Notes: a model not told the origin generated them from the letters alone. A DNA stretch of 44,039 bases from an uncultured Ruminococcus sp. (GCA_947174365.1 CAMWIR010000006.1:1-44039); one strand, 5' to 3'. Positions 24,109 to 33,916 are shown, counted from the stretch's first letter. Numbers and translations are program-made.

Positions 24109-25005
24109 ATGAAAAAATTAAAAGCATTCACCCTTATTGAGCTTATTATCGTAATTGCTATTTTCGGCATTATTATGACGGGTATTGTTCAGATGATCGC
24201 TCCTATAAGCACGGCTGCCACTTCGGCAAAGGTACTCAACAACCAGCAGACGGTGGAAAACGCCATTTCTTCCTATTTGGGTGAGAATTTGCGGTATGCC
24301 AATAATCTGCTGATAGTTGAGCAGGACTGCGAGATAGGCAGCACCACTGTTAACAATGCCGAGGACGCTATTGACGCGCTGTTTGAATACGCCCCCGTAA
24401 ACTCTGCGGGAAAGGTATTCAAAAATGACGCCGCCAACAAGAAAAAGGTAAATGTTATCGCTTTTGACGGCGTTACGGATTATGATTATATGGACTCTAC
24501 AGCCATACAGTGCAAAGGACGGCTTATAAGCTCTCTTCAGGACAGATCCGGCTCGCTGGACTTTACGGATCTTGCTTCGAACGGTTCGAAAGACCAGTAC
24601 ATGGTATTCGGCAACAGCTTTTACGGTCCTGCCGATTATTACCTCAATGTGAGCATTGACAAAACAAGCCATGTGCTTGATTTGAGGGTCACCAGCAACT
24701 ATCATTACTCCAATTCGCCCAGAAGCGCTGTATCGGATACCGACAGCCATTCGGGCAACGGCAAGAGCACATATGAGCTGCGTAATTACGGTATCGGCGG
24801 ATATGTGTTCAAATGCGTGAGAAAAGGAGGAGCCGGTACAGGCATTCAGTCTACACGTACTGCGGGAACTACCATTTATTTCGTTTACATTGACGAAAGA
24901 GGAGAAAGCTCCATGACTATTGATGAATCTGCTTCGTCAGGGGCAAATCCCTTATTGAACGGATGCTCGGATCAGACAGAGACCAGCGTTGCGCCTGTGA
25001 CCTGA
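24109..25005 (+). CDS. Type IV prepilin, PilW-like minor pilin
   Basis: The 298-residue protein has the prepilin leader MKKLKA before FTLIELIIVIAIFGIIMTGI, with Glu5 present. Alanine replaces the usual glycine at the cleavage site. The long C-terminal domain (about 260 residues) is typical of PilW-type minor pilins; it carries SYLGENLRYANN after the helix and a tail with ERGESSMTIDES. GAGGGGCTG precedes the ATG. It is the last plus-strand gene before the inverted peptidase gene. Confidence 0.88.
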   Translation: MKKLKAFTLIELIIVIAIFGIIMTGIVQMIAPISTAATSAKVLNNQQTVENAISSYLGENLRYANNLLIVEQDCEIGSTTVNNAEDAIDALFEYAPVNSAGKVFKNDAANKKKVNVIAFDGVTDYDYMDSTAIQCKGRLISSLQDRSGSLDFTDLASNGSKDQYMVFGNSFYGPADYYLNVSIDKTSHVLDLRVTSNYHYSNSPRSAVSDTDSHSGNGKSTYELRNYGIGGYVFKCVRKGGAGTGIQSTRTAGTTIYFVYIDERGESSMTIDESASSGANPLLNGCSDQTETSVAPVT

Positions 25006-25031
25006 TGATCTGACCGCTTGTATTGATCCGA

Positions 25032-25077
25032 TAAAAATCCCGTGCCGGGCAGCTTGGCACGGCACGGGAAATTTTTA
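25032..25077. terminator. Bidirectional terminator between prepilin and peptidase genes
   Basis: TCCCGTGCC and GGCACGGGA form a strong stem, preceded by an A-run and followed by ATTTTTAT, so it can act in both directions. It separates converging genes. Confidence 0.9.
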
Positions 25078-25112
25078 TACGATGGCTAAAGATCAGCGGC
25101 TGTCAGCCGCAT

Positions 25113-26090
25113 TCATGCAGTAAACATAGCAAGGTAAAGGTCAATGGGTGCGCTGCCCACAAAGGCGGCGAACATCAGACCTATGATGATAAAGGGACCG
25201 AATGCGAAAACATCGGCATCCTCCGAATCATCCTTTAATGTTATTTTGCGGACTATTCCGTAGACAGCGCCCACAACTATGGCAGTAAACCCGGCGGTGA
25301 CCGCAGGTCTGAGACCCAGCATAAGACCGCCCGCAGCCATAAGAACCACATCTCCCATTCCGAAACCGTAGACGGGAGGTTCGCCTGCAACGGTTTTTTC
25401 AAGGGACAGGCGCTTATCGTTAAGCTTCTTGTATTCACGGCTGTTTTCTTTCACGGATTTCATCTGACGGCGGATATTGCGAAGCTCCTGCCTGTTTTCA
25501 TCAATGAAATTATTGTAGAACAGGGGAGTGAGCACAAAACCGAAAATAAGGAAAACGAGGCTTACGGAAACCATTCCGAGAAGTCCGTCGACAATACCGC
25601 TGACGGGCATGACAATAACTCCAAGCAAGTTCAGAACATGAGTGACGACCGCGATAACAAAGGTGTAAACCAGTACCGACACACACATTTCCCTATTGTC
25701 GATATCCTGGAAGCAGAGGACTATAAGTCCTGCAGCAAAAAGGCAGAGCATTACGGGATAAATCCCCCATTCCCAGAAGCTGTAGCGGAAGAATATGCAC
25801 AGGAATGTTACACCTGTGAGGGATTCAATTAGCATATAGCGAGGGGATATCTTTGCGCCGCAGGCACGGCATTTGCCCCGCAGGATAAGCCAGCTGAACA
25901 CAGGGATAAGGTCATAGCGTTTAATCTCCGTTCCGCAGGTCATACAGTGGGAATTGCGCTTAACAAGGGATTCGCCCTTGGGAAGCCGAAGGATACACAC
26001 ATTTAAAAAGCTGCCGATGGTTATTCCGAAAAGGAACACGAATACATAAATCGTCACATTCATCATTGTCTCAAGAGTTTCTACAGTCAT
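25113..26090 (-). CDS. pilD: Prepilin peptidase (type IV leader peptidase, A24 family)
   Basis: This membrane aspartyl protease cleaves prepilin leaders and usually N-methylates the new end. The start GSFLNVCILRLPKGES is typical. A zinc-binding pair of CxxC motifs is present (CMTCGTEIKRYDLIPVFSW and CRACG). The first catalytic Asp lies in CFQDIDNREM and the second in GFGMGDVVLM. The 325 residues exceed the common ~250-260 because of a charged, coiled-coil-like insert (about residues 188-230, with NRQELRNIRRQMKSVKE) before the second active-site segment. The ATG at 26090 follows GGAAAGG. It is opposite in direction to the rest of the pilus genes. Confidence 0.94.
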   Translation of the reverse strand: MTVETLETMMNVTIYVFVFLFGITIGSFLNVCILRLPKGESLVKRNSHCMTCGTEIKRYDLIPVFSWLILRGKCRACGAKISPRYMLIESLTGVTFLCIFFRYSFWEWGIYPVMLCLFAAGLIVLCFQDIDNREMCVSVLVYTFVIAVVTHVLNLLGVIVMPVSGIVDGLLGMVSVSLVFLIFGFVLTPLFYNNFIDENRQELRNIRRQMKSVKENSREYKKLNDKRLSLEKTVAGEPPVYGFGMGDVVLMAAGGLMLGLRPAVTAGFTAIVVGAVYGIVRKITLKDDSEDADVFAFGPFIIIGLMFAAFVGSAPIDLYLAMFTA

Positions 26091-26132
26091 TTTTACCAAT
26101 CCTTTCCATTACGAAAACATAGTGCTACTAAC

Positions 26133-26161
26133 ATTGTAACACTTTTTATAGATTTTTTCAA
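26133..26161 (-). promoter_or_regulatory. Promoter of the prepilin peptidase gene
   Basis: On the minus strand TTGAAA (26161-26156) and TACAAT (26138-26133) are 17 bases apart, 43 bases before the start. Confidence 0.75.
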
Positions 26162-26264
26162 GCTTTTTACGGTTTTTTTACCGACAAATATTTATCGCCC
26201 TTGCTTTTCCCGCAGGAAAGCAGCTTGGTGCATAAAAAATCTGCGGAGAAGGAGTTAAAGCAAA

Positions 26265-27959
26265 ATGAAAAACGTTCCTATAGGTCAGTATATGGTCAAC
26301 AACGGGATAATTACCGAAGAGCAGCTTCAGAACGTCCTTGACGCAAAGAAGAATGACAATACTCCCGGTAAGTTTTTCGGCGACTATGTTATCGAGCTGG
26401 GCTATGTGACAGATGTGCAGTTCGGGCAGGTATTGTCAAGAAAGCAGGGTATCCCCTTTGTTGACCTTGACGACCCCGAGACTCCCATTGATGTGGAGGC
26501 TGTTAAGAAAATACCCGAGGCGCAGGCGAAAAAGCACACCATTATTGCGATCAAGATAACAGGTAAACGTCTTACAGTTGCATCTTACGACCCGGTAAAC
26601 TTCTATATATTTGAGGATATCAAGGTTATCACGGGTATGGACGTTGTACCTGTGCTGGCAACAAAGGCCGCCATTACAAAGGCTATAGGCAAGATATACT
26701 CCAACGCCAACGTGGGCAACGTTATTGACGCGGTTGAGGGGCAGTTCCAGCAGGAAGAGGCTGACGCTGACGCTCAGGAAATGGCAGATCGCGTTGACAA
26801 TGCGCCTATAGTTAAGCTTTGTACCACAATAGTTGAAAACTCCTTCAGAGCAGACGCAACGGATATTCATATTGAGCCTTTTGCTACATACACCCGAATA
26901 AGAATCCGTGTAAACGGCGATCTTATTGAACTTATGAATGTATCGAATGTGGTGCATAACTCCCTTATAACACGTATCAAGATTATCAGCGGTATGAATA
27001 TTGCCGAGAAGAGAATACCTCAGGACGGCCGTTTTTCACAGGTGGTAGACGGTACAAAGCTGGACGTCCGTGTATCCAACCTGCCTACGGTAAACGGCGA
27101 GAAGTGCGTTATACGTATTCTTGCCACAGGCGATGTGGCGGTAAGAAAGATAACCGACCTCGGTATGACAGATTACAACTACGACAGGTTCTCCCGACTT
27201 ATTAAGGTTCCCCAGGGCGTTATGCTGGTAACGGGTCCTACGGGTTCCGGTAAGACCACAACCTTGTACGCCGCTTTGGGCGAGCTTGCAAAGCCCAACG
27301 TTAACGTTATTACCGTTGAGGACCCTGTGGAGAAAAACATTGAGGGCATTAACCAGTGTCAGACCAACGCTAAAGCGGGCATGACCTTTGCGGCGGCGCT
27401 GCGTTCGATTCTTCGTCAGGACCCCGATATAGTAATGGTCGGAGAGATGCGTGATCAGGAAACCGCTGAAATTGCCATAAGAGCCGCTATTACGGGGCAT
27501 ATGGTGCTTTCCACTCTGCATACGAACGACGCTGCTTCCACGGTTACCCGTCTGGTGGATATGGGTGTTGCGCCCTACATGGTGGCGACTTCCCTTATAG
27601 GCATTGTTGCTCAGCGTCTTTGTAAGGTGGTATGTCCCGAGTGCAAGACCCCCAGAGCCTCCACTATAGAGGATAATCAGCTTCTCGGCATTGACGAGAC
27701 TCAGGCTATAACCATTTACGACGCCAGCGGCTGTCCCAAGTGCAACAACACAGGATATGCGGGACGTACCGCTATTCATGAGATCCTGCTTTGTACTCCC
27801 AATATGGCGAGCCTTATTGCCGCTGACGGAAAGACCGACCAGATAGCCGCTTTGGCAAGAGAAGAGGGCTGCCGTCTGCTGCGTGACAACGTTGCGGAGT
27901 TGGTTATTGAGGGCAGGACTACCATGGATGAGCTTATAAAGCTCACATTCGCAGTATAA
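26265..27959 (+). CDS. pilB: Type IV pilus extension ATPase PilB
   Basis: PilB is the hexameric cytoplasmic motor that drives pilus assembly through PilC. The 564 residues are full length. Residues 1-150 form an N-terminal MshEN-type domain with two similar motifs (PIGQYMVNNGIITEEQL and FFGDYVIELGYVTDVQF), a fold that binds cyclic di-GMP in relatives. The ATPase core carries Walker A GPTGSGKTT at about 324-332, the Asp box and Walker B in LRQDPDIVMVGEMRD, and the His box in GHMVLSTLHTND. A zinc-type four-cysteine motif (CPEC, CPKC) is near the C-terminus. AAGGAG precedes the ATG. A CCGCAG/CTGCGG hairpin lies just before it. Confidence 0.97.
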   Translation: MKNVPIGQYMVNNGIITEEQLQNVLDAKKNDNTPGKFFGDYVIELGYVTDVQFGQVLSRKQGIPFVDLDDPETPIDVEAVKKIPEAQAKKHTIIAIKITGKRLTVASYDPVNFYIFEDIKVITGMDVVPVLATKAAITKAIGKIYSNANVGNVIDAVEGQFQQEEADADAQEMADRVDNAPIVKLCTTIVENSFRADATDIHIEPFATYTRIRIRVNGDLIELMNVSNVVHNSLITRIKIISGMNIAEKRIPQDGRFSQVVDGTKLDVRVSNLPTVNGEKCVIRILATGDVAVRKITDLGMTDYNYDRFSRLIKVPQGVMLVTGPTGSGKTTTLYAALGELAKPNVNVITVEDPVEKNIEGINQCQTNAKAGMTFAAALRSILRQDPDIVMVGEMRDQETAEIAIRAAITGHMVLSTLHTNDAASTVTRLVDMGVAPYMVATSLIGIVAQRLCKVVCPECKTPRASTIEDNQLLGIDETQAITIYDASGCPKCNNTGYAGRTAIHEILLCTPNMASLIAADGKTDQIAALAREEGCRLLRDNVAELVIEGRTTMDELIKLTFAV

Positions 27960-28033
27960 GCCTTGTAATCACAGGAAAATTCAAATATATTTTATTGCCT
28001 TGCTTTTTCAGGCAGGGCTGAACGGAGGATAAT

Positions 28034-29131
28034 ATGGATATCGAAAAAAAAGCCGACCGAGTGGTTCTCAACATTGACAAAATACTTGACGAAGCGAGAG
28101 TATTAGGCTGCTCAGACGTTCACTTCACAACGAAAATCTCCCCCATTGTGCGTCTGCACGGTACGCTTAGGAAGCTGAGCTCCTACCCTGAAATGACCGA
28201 CGGCGCTATTATGAAGCTGGTAGAGCAGATGACCAGCGGGCGTAACATCGAAAATATCAAGAACCGCATAGACAGCGACTTTTCCTATGTTACCAAGAGG
28301 GGCTACCGTCACAGAGTAAACGTATATCACCAGAGAGGAGACACGGCTGTGTCTATCCGTTTGCTGCGAAATGATATACCCACGCTGGAGGATCTTGATC
28401 TGCCTCCTATTCTGGGCGATTTTGCAATGCGTCCCAGAGGACTTATCCTTGTAACGGGACCTACAGGTTCCGGTAAGTCCACCACCCTTGCGGGCATGAT
28501 AGACTATGTAAACTGCAACCGCAGCGCACATATCATCACCGTTGAGGACCCTATCGAGTATATTCACGAGCATAAGAGATGTATGGTAAACCAGAGAGAA
28601 GTCGGGGATGACGTTGAATCCTTTGCGCTTTCCCTCCGTGCGGCGCTCCGTGAGGACCCGGACGTTATACTGGTAGGAGAGATGCGTGACTACGAAACCA
28701 TTACGGCGGCTGTTACTGCGGCAGAGACGGGACACCTTGTAATGAGCACCCTGCATACGACCTCTGCTTCGGATACCATCAACCGTATCATTGACGCATT
28801 CCCCGCTCATCAGCAGAATCAGATCAGAACTCAGCTGGCAACGGTACTTGTGGGCGTTTGCGCTCAGACCCTTATTCCAAGGGCGGACGGCAGCGGACGT
28901 GTGGCAGCTCTTGAGATCCTCAATGCTACCGACTCCATCAAGGCCATGATCCGTGATAATAAGGTTCATCTTATCCAGACTGCTATCCAGACAGGTAAGA
29001 AGGACGGCATGGTCAGCCTTGACTATGAGCTGGCAAGAATGGTCAAGGAGGGCGTTATCACCGAAATGCACGCCCGTGAGAAGAGCCTTGACATTGCCGA
29101 GTTTGAACGTTATATGAAAGCGGCAGGCTAA
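28034..29131 (+). CDS. pilT: Type IV pilus retraction ATPase PilT
   Basis: PilT powers pilus retraction and thus twitching motility. The 365 residues are typical. The N-terminal domain (VLGCSDVHFTTKISPIVRL) precedes Walker A GPTGSGKST at about 142-150. The Asp box is IITVEDPIEY, Walker B is REDPDVILVGEMRD, and the His box is GHLVMSTLHTTSA. The tail carries the family-like IQTGKKDGMVSLD. CGGAGG precedes the ATG, 74 bases after pilB. A strong terminator follows. Its presence argues for retractable pili. Confidence 0.97.
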   Translation: MDIEKKADRVVLNIDKILDEARVLGCSDVHFTTKISPIVRLHGTLRKLSSYPEMTDGAIMKLVEQMTSGRNIENIKNRIDSDFSYVTKRGYRHRVNVYHQRGDTAVSIRLLRNDIPTLEDLDLPPILGDFAMRPRGLILVTGPTGSGKSTTLAGMIDYVNCNRSAHIITVEDPIEYIHEHKRCMVNQREVGDDVESFALSLRAALREDPDVILVGEMRDYETITAAVTAAETGHLVMSTLHTTSASDTINRIIDAFPAHQQNQIRTQLATVLVGVCAQTLIPRADGSGRVAALEILNATDSIKAMIRDNKVHLIQTAIQTGKKDGMVSLDYELARMVKEGVITEMHAREKSLDIAEFERYMKAAG

Positions 29132-29152
29132 GTTCTGCGCAGAAATTTAACA

Positions 29153-29223
29153 GCTGACAGTGCTGGCAGTACTGTCAGCCAAATGAGCCGGAAACAGTCC
29201 GAATAAACCGTTTCCGGCTTTTT
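29153..29223 (+). terminator. Hairpins and terminator after pilT
   Basis: GCTGACAG/CTGTCAGC form a hairpin at 29153-29179. AGCCGGAAAC (29186-29195) and GTTTCCGGCT (29210-29219) form a second one followed by TTTTT. The second is a typical intrinsic terminator. Confidence 0.9.
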
Positions 29224-29366
29224 GCGGTGTGGGCGGTGTTCGTTTTTTGCTGTTATTTGTCAGTAAATGTCGGCATATTAAAAATTATAACGGAGCAATT
29301 TGCCAACCGAAAATAAAAAAGCATAATGCTAAAATATCGCCATTAATTAGTATAGAAGGTGAACCA

Positions 29367-31346
29367 ATGGGCAGTAGAACAATAAAAGATCACATTATTA
29401 AATCAACGCTGCTGATCGTTATGCTCCCCTTGTTAGTGTTGGGGTTTTATGCGATCTCGTCAAATTACCAGTCTGCGCAGAAATACGTACAGGCGGATAT
29501 TTACGACACAGCAACAGTTGCAGCAGAGAGCATAAAGTGGCAGATGAAGTCTACCCAGAATGTAGCCATAGAAACAGGCGGTCATGCACCCTTTACCGAT
29601 CCGAACTCCACGGACGAGGCAAAGCAGGCGGCTCTCGATTCCATTGCCATGGGTTACGGTTTTGAGCGGGGCAACTTTATAAACGCCGACGGCATAGGTC
29701 TTGATGGCAGCGACTATAACGACAGGGAATATTACCGTCAGGCAATGAAGGGGAATACGTTTATTTCCGACCCCCTTGTTTCAAAGATAACGGGAAAGAT
29801 CACTGTAATCATAGCCGCCCCCGTTTGGGAAAACGGAATTTTCGGCAGTAAGTCAATAGGCTGCGTGTATTTTGTGCCCAATGAGGAATTTATGAACGAC
29901 GCTATGAGAAGCCTTGAAATAAGCGAAAATACGGAGGCATACATTCTCAACAAGGACGGTCTGCGTATTGCGGACAGGGATTCGGACGCAGTAAAGCAGG
30001 AGCTGAACTATATCACCATGGCTTCCTCCGACAGCGGTTACAAGGAAATTGCGGAGATTCACACTAAAATGACCAAGGGTGAGCAGGGTGTTACGCTGAC
30101 AAACCTTGACGGGCAGCGCACTATCATAGGCTATGCGCCAATTGCCGATTCCAACGGCTGGTCGCTGGCGGTCAGCGCCCCTCAATCGGACTTTTTGGGT
30201 GAGACCTACAGAGCCATGATAATCATTCTTGTGCTGATACTGATTGCAGGTGGTATTTCGGTTATCAGCGCCTCGTTCCTGGCCAATCATATAGGAGTGC
30301 CCATTGCCCAGTGCACCGAGCGTATCAAGAAATTTGCGGACGGCGATTTGAAAAGCCCTGTTCCCAAGGTGAGCACCAAGGATGAAACAAAGATACTTGC
30401 GGACGCTACGGAATTTCTGGTTACGGATATCAACAACATCATAAGCGATATAGGCCGTATGATGTCGGAAATGGCAAGAGGAAACTTTGCGGTAACTCCC
30501 AAATGCCCCGAGGAGAGCTACAAAGGGGATTTCCATGTGCTGTTCGACGCTGTCAATGAGATAAACAGGCGGCTTAATTCAGCACTTTCGCAGATAAATG
30601 TTTCCGCCGATCAGGTATCCAGCGGCTCGGATCAGGTTTCGGGAGGCGCTCAGAGCCTTTCTCAAGGCGCTACCGAGCAGGCAAGCTCCGTGCAGGAGTT
30701 GGCTGCCGCTATCCATACCATTGAAGCCAGGGTAAACGAAACCACCAAGGACTGTGAAAACGGACGAAACCTTGTGGTCGAAACGGCGGATTATATCGAA
30801 AAAGCGACCCGTCAAATGAATGCTCTTACTGCGGCAATGCAGGATATAAGCGGAGCGGCGGGAGAGATAGGGAAGATCATCAAGACTATTGAGGATATAG
30901 CTTTCCAGACCAATATCCTTGCCCTTAACGCCGCAGTTGAGGCAGCAAGAGCGGGCGAGGCAGGCAAGGGCTTTGCAGTGGTAGCGGACGAGGTAAGAAA
31001 CCTTGCCTCTAAATCCGCAGACGCTTCCCACGATACTGCAAAGTATATCGAGCGCACAATTAAGGCAGTAGAGCGCGGAACAGCCATTACAGCGGAAACC
31101 TCCGTTGCAGTTGCGCAGGTCGAGGAACGTTCGGGTAATGTTAAGCAAATTGTGGAAAATATTGCCGCCGCCAGCGAAGAGCAAGCGGATATGGTAAAGC
31201 AGATAACGGGAGGAATAGAGCAGATATCCTCCACCGTCCAGACCACATCGGCAACAGCGGAGGAATCCGCCGCCGCCTCCGAGGAGCTTTCCGGACAGGC
31301 GCAGAGCCTCAAGAATCTGGTGGGGACTTTCAAATTAAGACGGTAA
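29367..31346 (+). CDS. Methyl-accepting chemotaxis protein with Cache-type sensor
   Basis: This is a 659-residue membrane receptor that signals to CheA. The first membrane helix is at about residues 11-31, followed by an extracellular Cache-type domain of about 250 residues ([20 protein letters not shown] is a typical dCache motif). The second helix is at about 285-308, then a HAMP domain and the signalling coiled coil. The conserved tip is [20 protein letters not shown]. The ATG at 29367 follows GAAGGTGA. It lies just after pilT, and no other chemotaxis genes are present, so a role in directing pilus-based movement is only suggested by position. The ligand is unknown; dCache domains often bind amino acids. 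Confidence 0.95.
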   Translation: MGSRTIKDHIIKSTLLIVMLPLLVLGFYAISSNYQSAQKYVQADIYDTATVAAESIKWQMKSTQNVAIETGGHAPFTDPNSTDEAKQAALDSIAMGYGFERGNFINADGIGLDGSDYNDREYYRQAMKGNTFISDPLVSKITGKITVIIAAPVWENGIFGSKSIGCVYFVPNEEFMNDAMRSLEISENTEAYILNKDGLRIADRDSDAVKQELNYITMASSDSGYKEIAEIHTKMTKGEQGVTLTNLDGQRTIIGYAPIADSNGWSLAVSAPQSDFLGETYRAMIIILVLILIAGGISVISASFLANHIGVPIAQCTERIKKFADGDLKSPVPKVSTKDETKILADATEFLVTDINNIISDIGRMMSEMARGNFAVTPKCPEESYKGDFHVLFDAVNEINRRLNSALSQINVSADQVSSGSDQVSGGAQSLSQGATEQASSVQELAAAIHTIEARVNETTKDCENGRNLVVETADYIEKATRQMNALTAAMQDISGAAGEIGKIIKTIEDIAFQTNILALNAAVEAARAGEAGKGFAVVADEVRNLASKSADASHDTAKYIERTIKAVERGTAITAETSVAVAQVEERSGNVKQIVENIAAASEEQADMVKQITGGIEQISSTVQTTSATAEESAAASEELSGQAQSLKNLVGTFKLRR

Positions 31347-31353
31347 ATAAAAC

Positions 31354-31388
31354 AGAGGCAGGAGGATTTTTCCCCTGCCTCTTATTTC
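31354..31388. terminator. Hairpin between converging mcp and iscU
   Basis: AGAGGCAGG (31354-31362) pairs with CCTGCCTCT (31374-31382). On the plus strand the tail is TATTTC; on the minus strand it is GTTTTATTT. It probably acts in both directions. Confidence 0.7.
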
Positions 31389-31410
31389 GTAATGTATATT
31401 ATTCATATGA

Positions 31411-31441
31411 AAAACAAGGGGCAAGAGAATCTTCTTGCCCC
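31411..31441 (-). terminator. Intrinsic terminator after iscU
   Basis: On the minus strand GGGGCAAGA and TCTTGCCCC pair and are followed by TTGTTTTT. Confidence 0.85.
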
Positions 31442-31449
31442 CTGCCTTT

Positions 31450-31875
31450 TTAGTGGCATTCTTCACATTCGGGAATGGCTCCCACAATAGGTTCGGGATC
31501 AATGCCCTGACGGCGGTAGTAATCGGCAATTGCAGATTTCATGGCCTGCTCCGCCAGTACCGAGCAGTGAATCTTCACATCGGGCAGACCCTCCAGAGCT
31601 TCTACAACTGCCTTGTTGGTAAGTTTCAGGGCGTCATCAATGGACTTGCCCTTTATCATTTCGGTAGCCATGGAGGATGTCGCCACCGCAGCGCCGCAGC
31701 CGAAGGTTTTGAATTTTACATCTGTGATAATGTTCTTATCCACCTTGATATACATTTTCATAATGTCGCCGCACTTGGCGTTGCCTACCTCGCCGATACC
31801 GTCGGCGTCCTCGATCTCCCCGACGTTGCGGGGATTGGTGAAGTGATCCATCACCTTGTCGCTGTAAAGCATCAT
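31450..31875 (-). CDS. iscU: Iron-sulfur cluster scaffold protein IscU/NifU-like
   Basis: This is the scaffold on which Fe-S clusters are built using sulfur from the cysteine desulfurase encoded just upstream. The 141 residues cover the NifU N-terminal domain. MDHFTNPRNVGEIEDADG is the typical start. The three ligand cysteines lie in GNAKCGD, FGCGAAVATSS and VKIHCSVLAEQ. The tail ECEECH adds two more cysteines. Either of two adjacent ATG codons (31875 or 31872) could be used; AGGAGAT lies upstream. It lies 74 bases downstream of iscS and is probably co-transcribed. Confidence 0.95.
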   Translation of the reverse strand: MMLYSDKVMDHFTNPRNVGEIEDADGIGEVGNAKCGDIMKMYIKVDKNIITDVKFKTFGCGAAVATSSMATEMIKGKSIDDALKLTNKAVVEALEGLPDVKIHCSVLAEQAMKSAIADYYRRQGIDPEPIVGAIPECEECH

Positions 31876-31949
31876 AACAGATTATCTCCTCTCCGTGTGC
31901 CGCTTGTAAAAAATTGCGGCACATTTTCTTGTTTTGCTTATTTATAAAA

Positions 31950-33179
31950 TCATAAATTTACAGGCGAAACAAACTTCATGATCTTTTCCATGCCGTTCCT
32001 GCCTTTAAGAATATCCTCCCACATGGGGGACATATCCCTTATGCGGCGCACCACCTGCTCCACCTTTTCTATGATGTAATCCCCGTCCTCCATGGTAATA
32101 GGCTCTGCAATGGAGAGCCGCAGCGAACCGTGAGCCACTTCATGGGGAAGCCCCAGGCTAAGCAGCACATGGGAGGGATCAAGAGAACCGCTGGTGCACG
32201 CCGAGCCGCTGGAGGCGCAAATGCCGTTCATATCCAGCATTAAAAGCAGGGATTCGCCCTCAACTCCCACAAAGGAAATGTTGATATTGCCGGGCAGCCG
32301 CTTTTCCCTGTCGCCGTTGAGCCTTGCGGCAGGAACACGGGCAAGGATCTCATCAATAATATGATCGCGTATAGCCGTAAGCCGTACACTCTTTCCGGGA
32401 ATATCGGCGCAAGCCTCTTCAACAGCCTTTGCAAGTCCTGCTATAGCAGGCACATTCTCCGTGCCCGCACGGCGGTTGCGCTCCTGTGCCCCTCCGTGGA
32501 TAAGGTTCGGCAGCGTGACTCCCGAGCGGATATATAAAAATCCTATACCCTTCTGAGCGTGTATCTTATGCCCGGACATACTGAGCATATCAACGCCCAG
32601 CTCCTTTATGCTTATGGGCACATTTCCCACCGCCTGTACAGCGTCCGTGTGGAAAAGCACGCCCTTTTCCCTGCATACCGAAGCGATCTCGGGAATGGGC
32701 AGGATAGTGCCTATCTCATTGTTGGCATACATAACAGTGACAAGCCCCGTATCCTCACGAATGGCATTTTTCACGTCCTCCGCAGAAATAAGCCCCTTTT
32801 CGCCCACAGGCAGGTAAGTCACCTCAAAGCCTTGTTTTTCAAGCTCGGCGCAGGTGTGCAGAACGGCGTGATGTTCAAAGGCAGTGGTGATAATGTGCTT
32901 TTTGCCCTTTTGCGCCATTTTTTCAGCAGCGCCCTTTATCGCCCAGTTATCCGCTTCCGAACCGCCGCTGGTGAAATATATCTCTTTGGGCTTGCAGTCC
33001 ATGACCGCAGCTATCCGCTCACGGGCGTTTTCCACGGCGTGCCCTGCATCCCGACCCAGCTTGTAAATGCTGGAGGGATTGCCGTAGGCGGTAGTGAGAT
33101 AGGGCATCATCTCCTGCAAAACGCTTTCGCTTACCTGTGTGGTAGCGGAATTATCCGCATAAATAAATCGTTCGGACAT
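31950..33179 (-). CDS. iscS: Cysteine desulfurase IscS/NifS
   Basis: This PLP-dependent enzyme removes sulfur from cysteine for Fe-S cluster assembly. The 409 residues are full length. [15 protein letters not shown] opens the protein. The PLP lysine is in [25 protein letters not shown] holds the cofactor histidine, and the catalytic cysteine is in [26 protein letters not shown] lies before the ATG at 33179. With iscU it forms a minimal two-gene ISC unit. No IscR-type regulator gene is adjacent, although the promoter has a short palindrome. Confidence 0.96.
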   Translation of the reverse strand: MSERFIYADNSATTQVSESVLQEMMPYLTTAYGNPSSIYKLGRDAGHAVENARERIAAVMDCKPKEIYFTSGGSEADNWAIKGAAEKMAQKGKKHIITTAFEHHAVLHTCAELEKQGFEVTYLPVGEKGLISAEDVKNAIREDTGLVTVMYANNEIGTILPIPEIASVCREKGVLFHTDAVQAVGNVPISIKELGVDMLSMSGHKIHAQKGIGFLYIRSGVTLPNLIHGGAQERNRRAGTENVPAIAGLAKAVEEACADIPGKSVRLTAIRDHIIDEILARVPAARLNGDREKRLPGNINISFVGVEGESLLLMLDMNGICASSGSACTSGSLDPSHVLLSLGLPHEVAHGSLRLSIAEPITMEDGDYIIEKVEQVVRRIRDMSPMWEDILKGRNGMEKIMKFVSPVNL

Positions 33180-33270
33180 TTTTATTTTTACATCCTTTCA
33201 GTGCATTGCTTACAGCGTTTCCTCCGCAGTCGGCGGGGGACAATGCTGTCATATTTTATATGTTAAATTA

Positions 33271-33299
33271 ATTATATACCCATTTGGTAGAAATTGCAA
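33271..33299 (-). promoter_or_regulatory. Promoter of iscS-iscU with a palindrome in the spacer
   Basis: On the minus strand TTGCAA (33299-33294) and TATAAT (33276-33271) are 17 bases apart. The spacer contains the palindrome TACC-CATTT-GGTA (33277-33289), placed where a repressor would block RNA polymerase. An Rrf2/IscR-type protein is the obvious candidate regulator; this is inference. Confidence 0.65.
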
Positions 33300-33411
33300 T
33301 AGGTATTGACAATTTTTTACCTTTTGCACAATTATGTTGAAAACTTTTGGTTAGCTTAGAGTAACAAAGCGACTATTCGATCTCCAGTATCGTTGTAATC
33401 GTTCCGCAGAC

Positions 33412-33855
33412 TCATTTCCCTGCAAACTTGTCCCGCTCGGCAACCGCCAGACGGTCGCAGCATTCATTTTCGGGGTGTCCAGCATGACCCTTTACCCATT
33501 TAAGCTCCACCGAGTGAATCTCCAGCAGCTCCAGCGCGCGCTGCCACAGGTCGGCATTGAGTGCGGGCTTTTTATCGGATTTTACCCAGCCGTTTTTCTG
33601 CCACGATCTTGCCCAGCCCTTTGAAATGCTGTCGCAGACATATTTGCTGTCGGTGGTGAGAGTAACGGCGCAGGGATATTTGAGGGCGGAAAGTGCCATA
33701 ATGACCGCCGTCAGCTCCATGCGGTTGTTGGTTGTGTCCGCCTCGCCTCCGGAAATTTCCTTGCGGTGGCTGCCCATTTTCAGCACAGCCCCCCAGCCTC
33801 CGGGACCGGGATTTCCCGAGCAGGCGCCGTCGGTAAATATTTCCACCTTGTCCAT
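33412..33855 (-). CDS. rnhA: Ribonuclease HI
   Basis: The enzyme cleaves RNA in RNA-DNA hybrids. The 147 residues from [20 protein letters not shown] match type 1 RNase H. The catalytic acids are Asp in FTDGAC, Glu in NNRMELTAV, Asp in TTDSKYV and Asp in NECCDRLA. The loop [11 protein letters not shown] carries the conserved His. The ATG at 33855 is chosen because homology begins there; the open frame runs on to 33963 into the upstream thioesterase gene without family resemblance. No clear ribosome binding site is seen before 33855, because the gap is filled with GAGGCAAG-like words. Confidence 0.93.
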   Translation of the reverse strand: MDKVEIFTDGACSGNPGPGGWGAVLKMGSHRKEISGGEADTTNNRMELTAVIMALSALKYPCAVTLTTDSKYVCDSISKGWARSWQKNGWVKSDKKPALNADLWQRALELLEIHSVELKWVKGHAGHPENECCDRLAVAERDKFAGK

Positions 33856-33916
33856 TTTATCGGAAGCAAGATGTTCGGAGGCAATGTGCCCGGAAGCGGG
33901 CGGCAGGAATTTTTGC

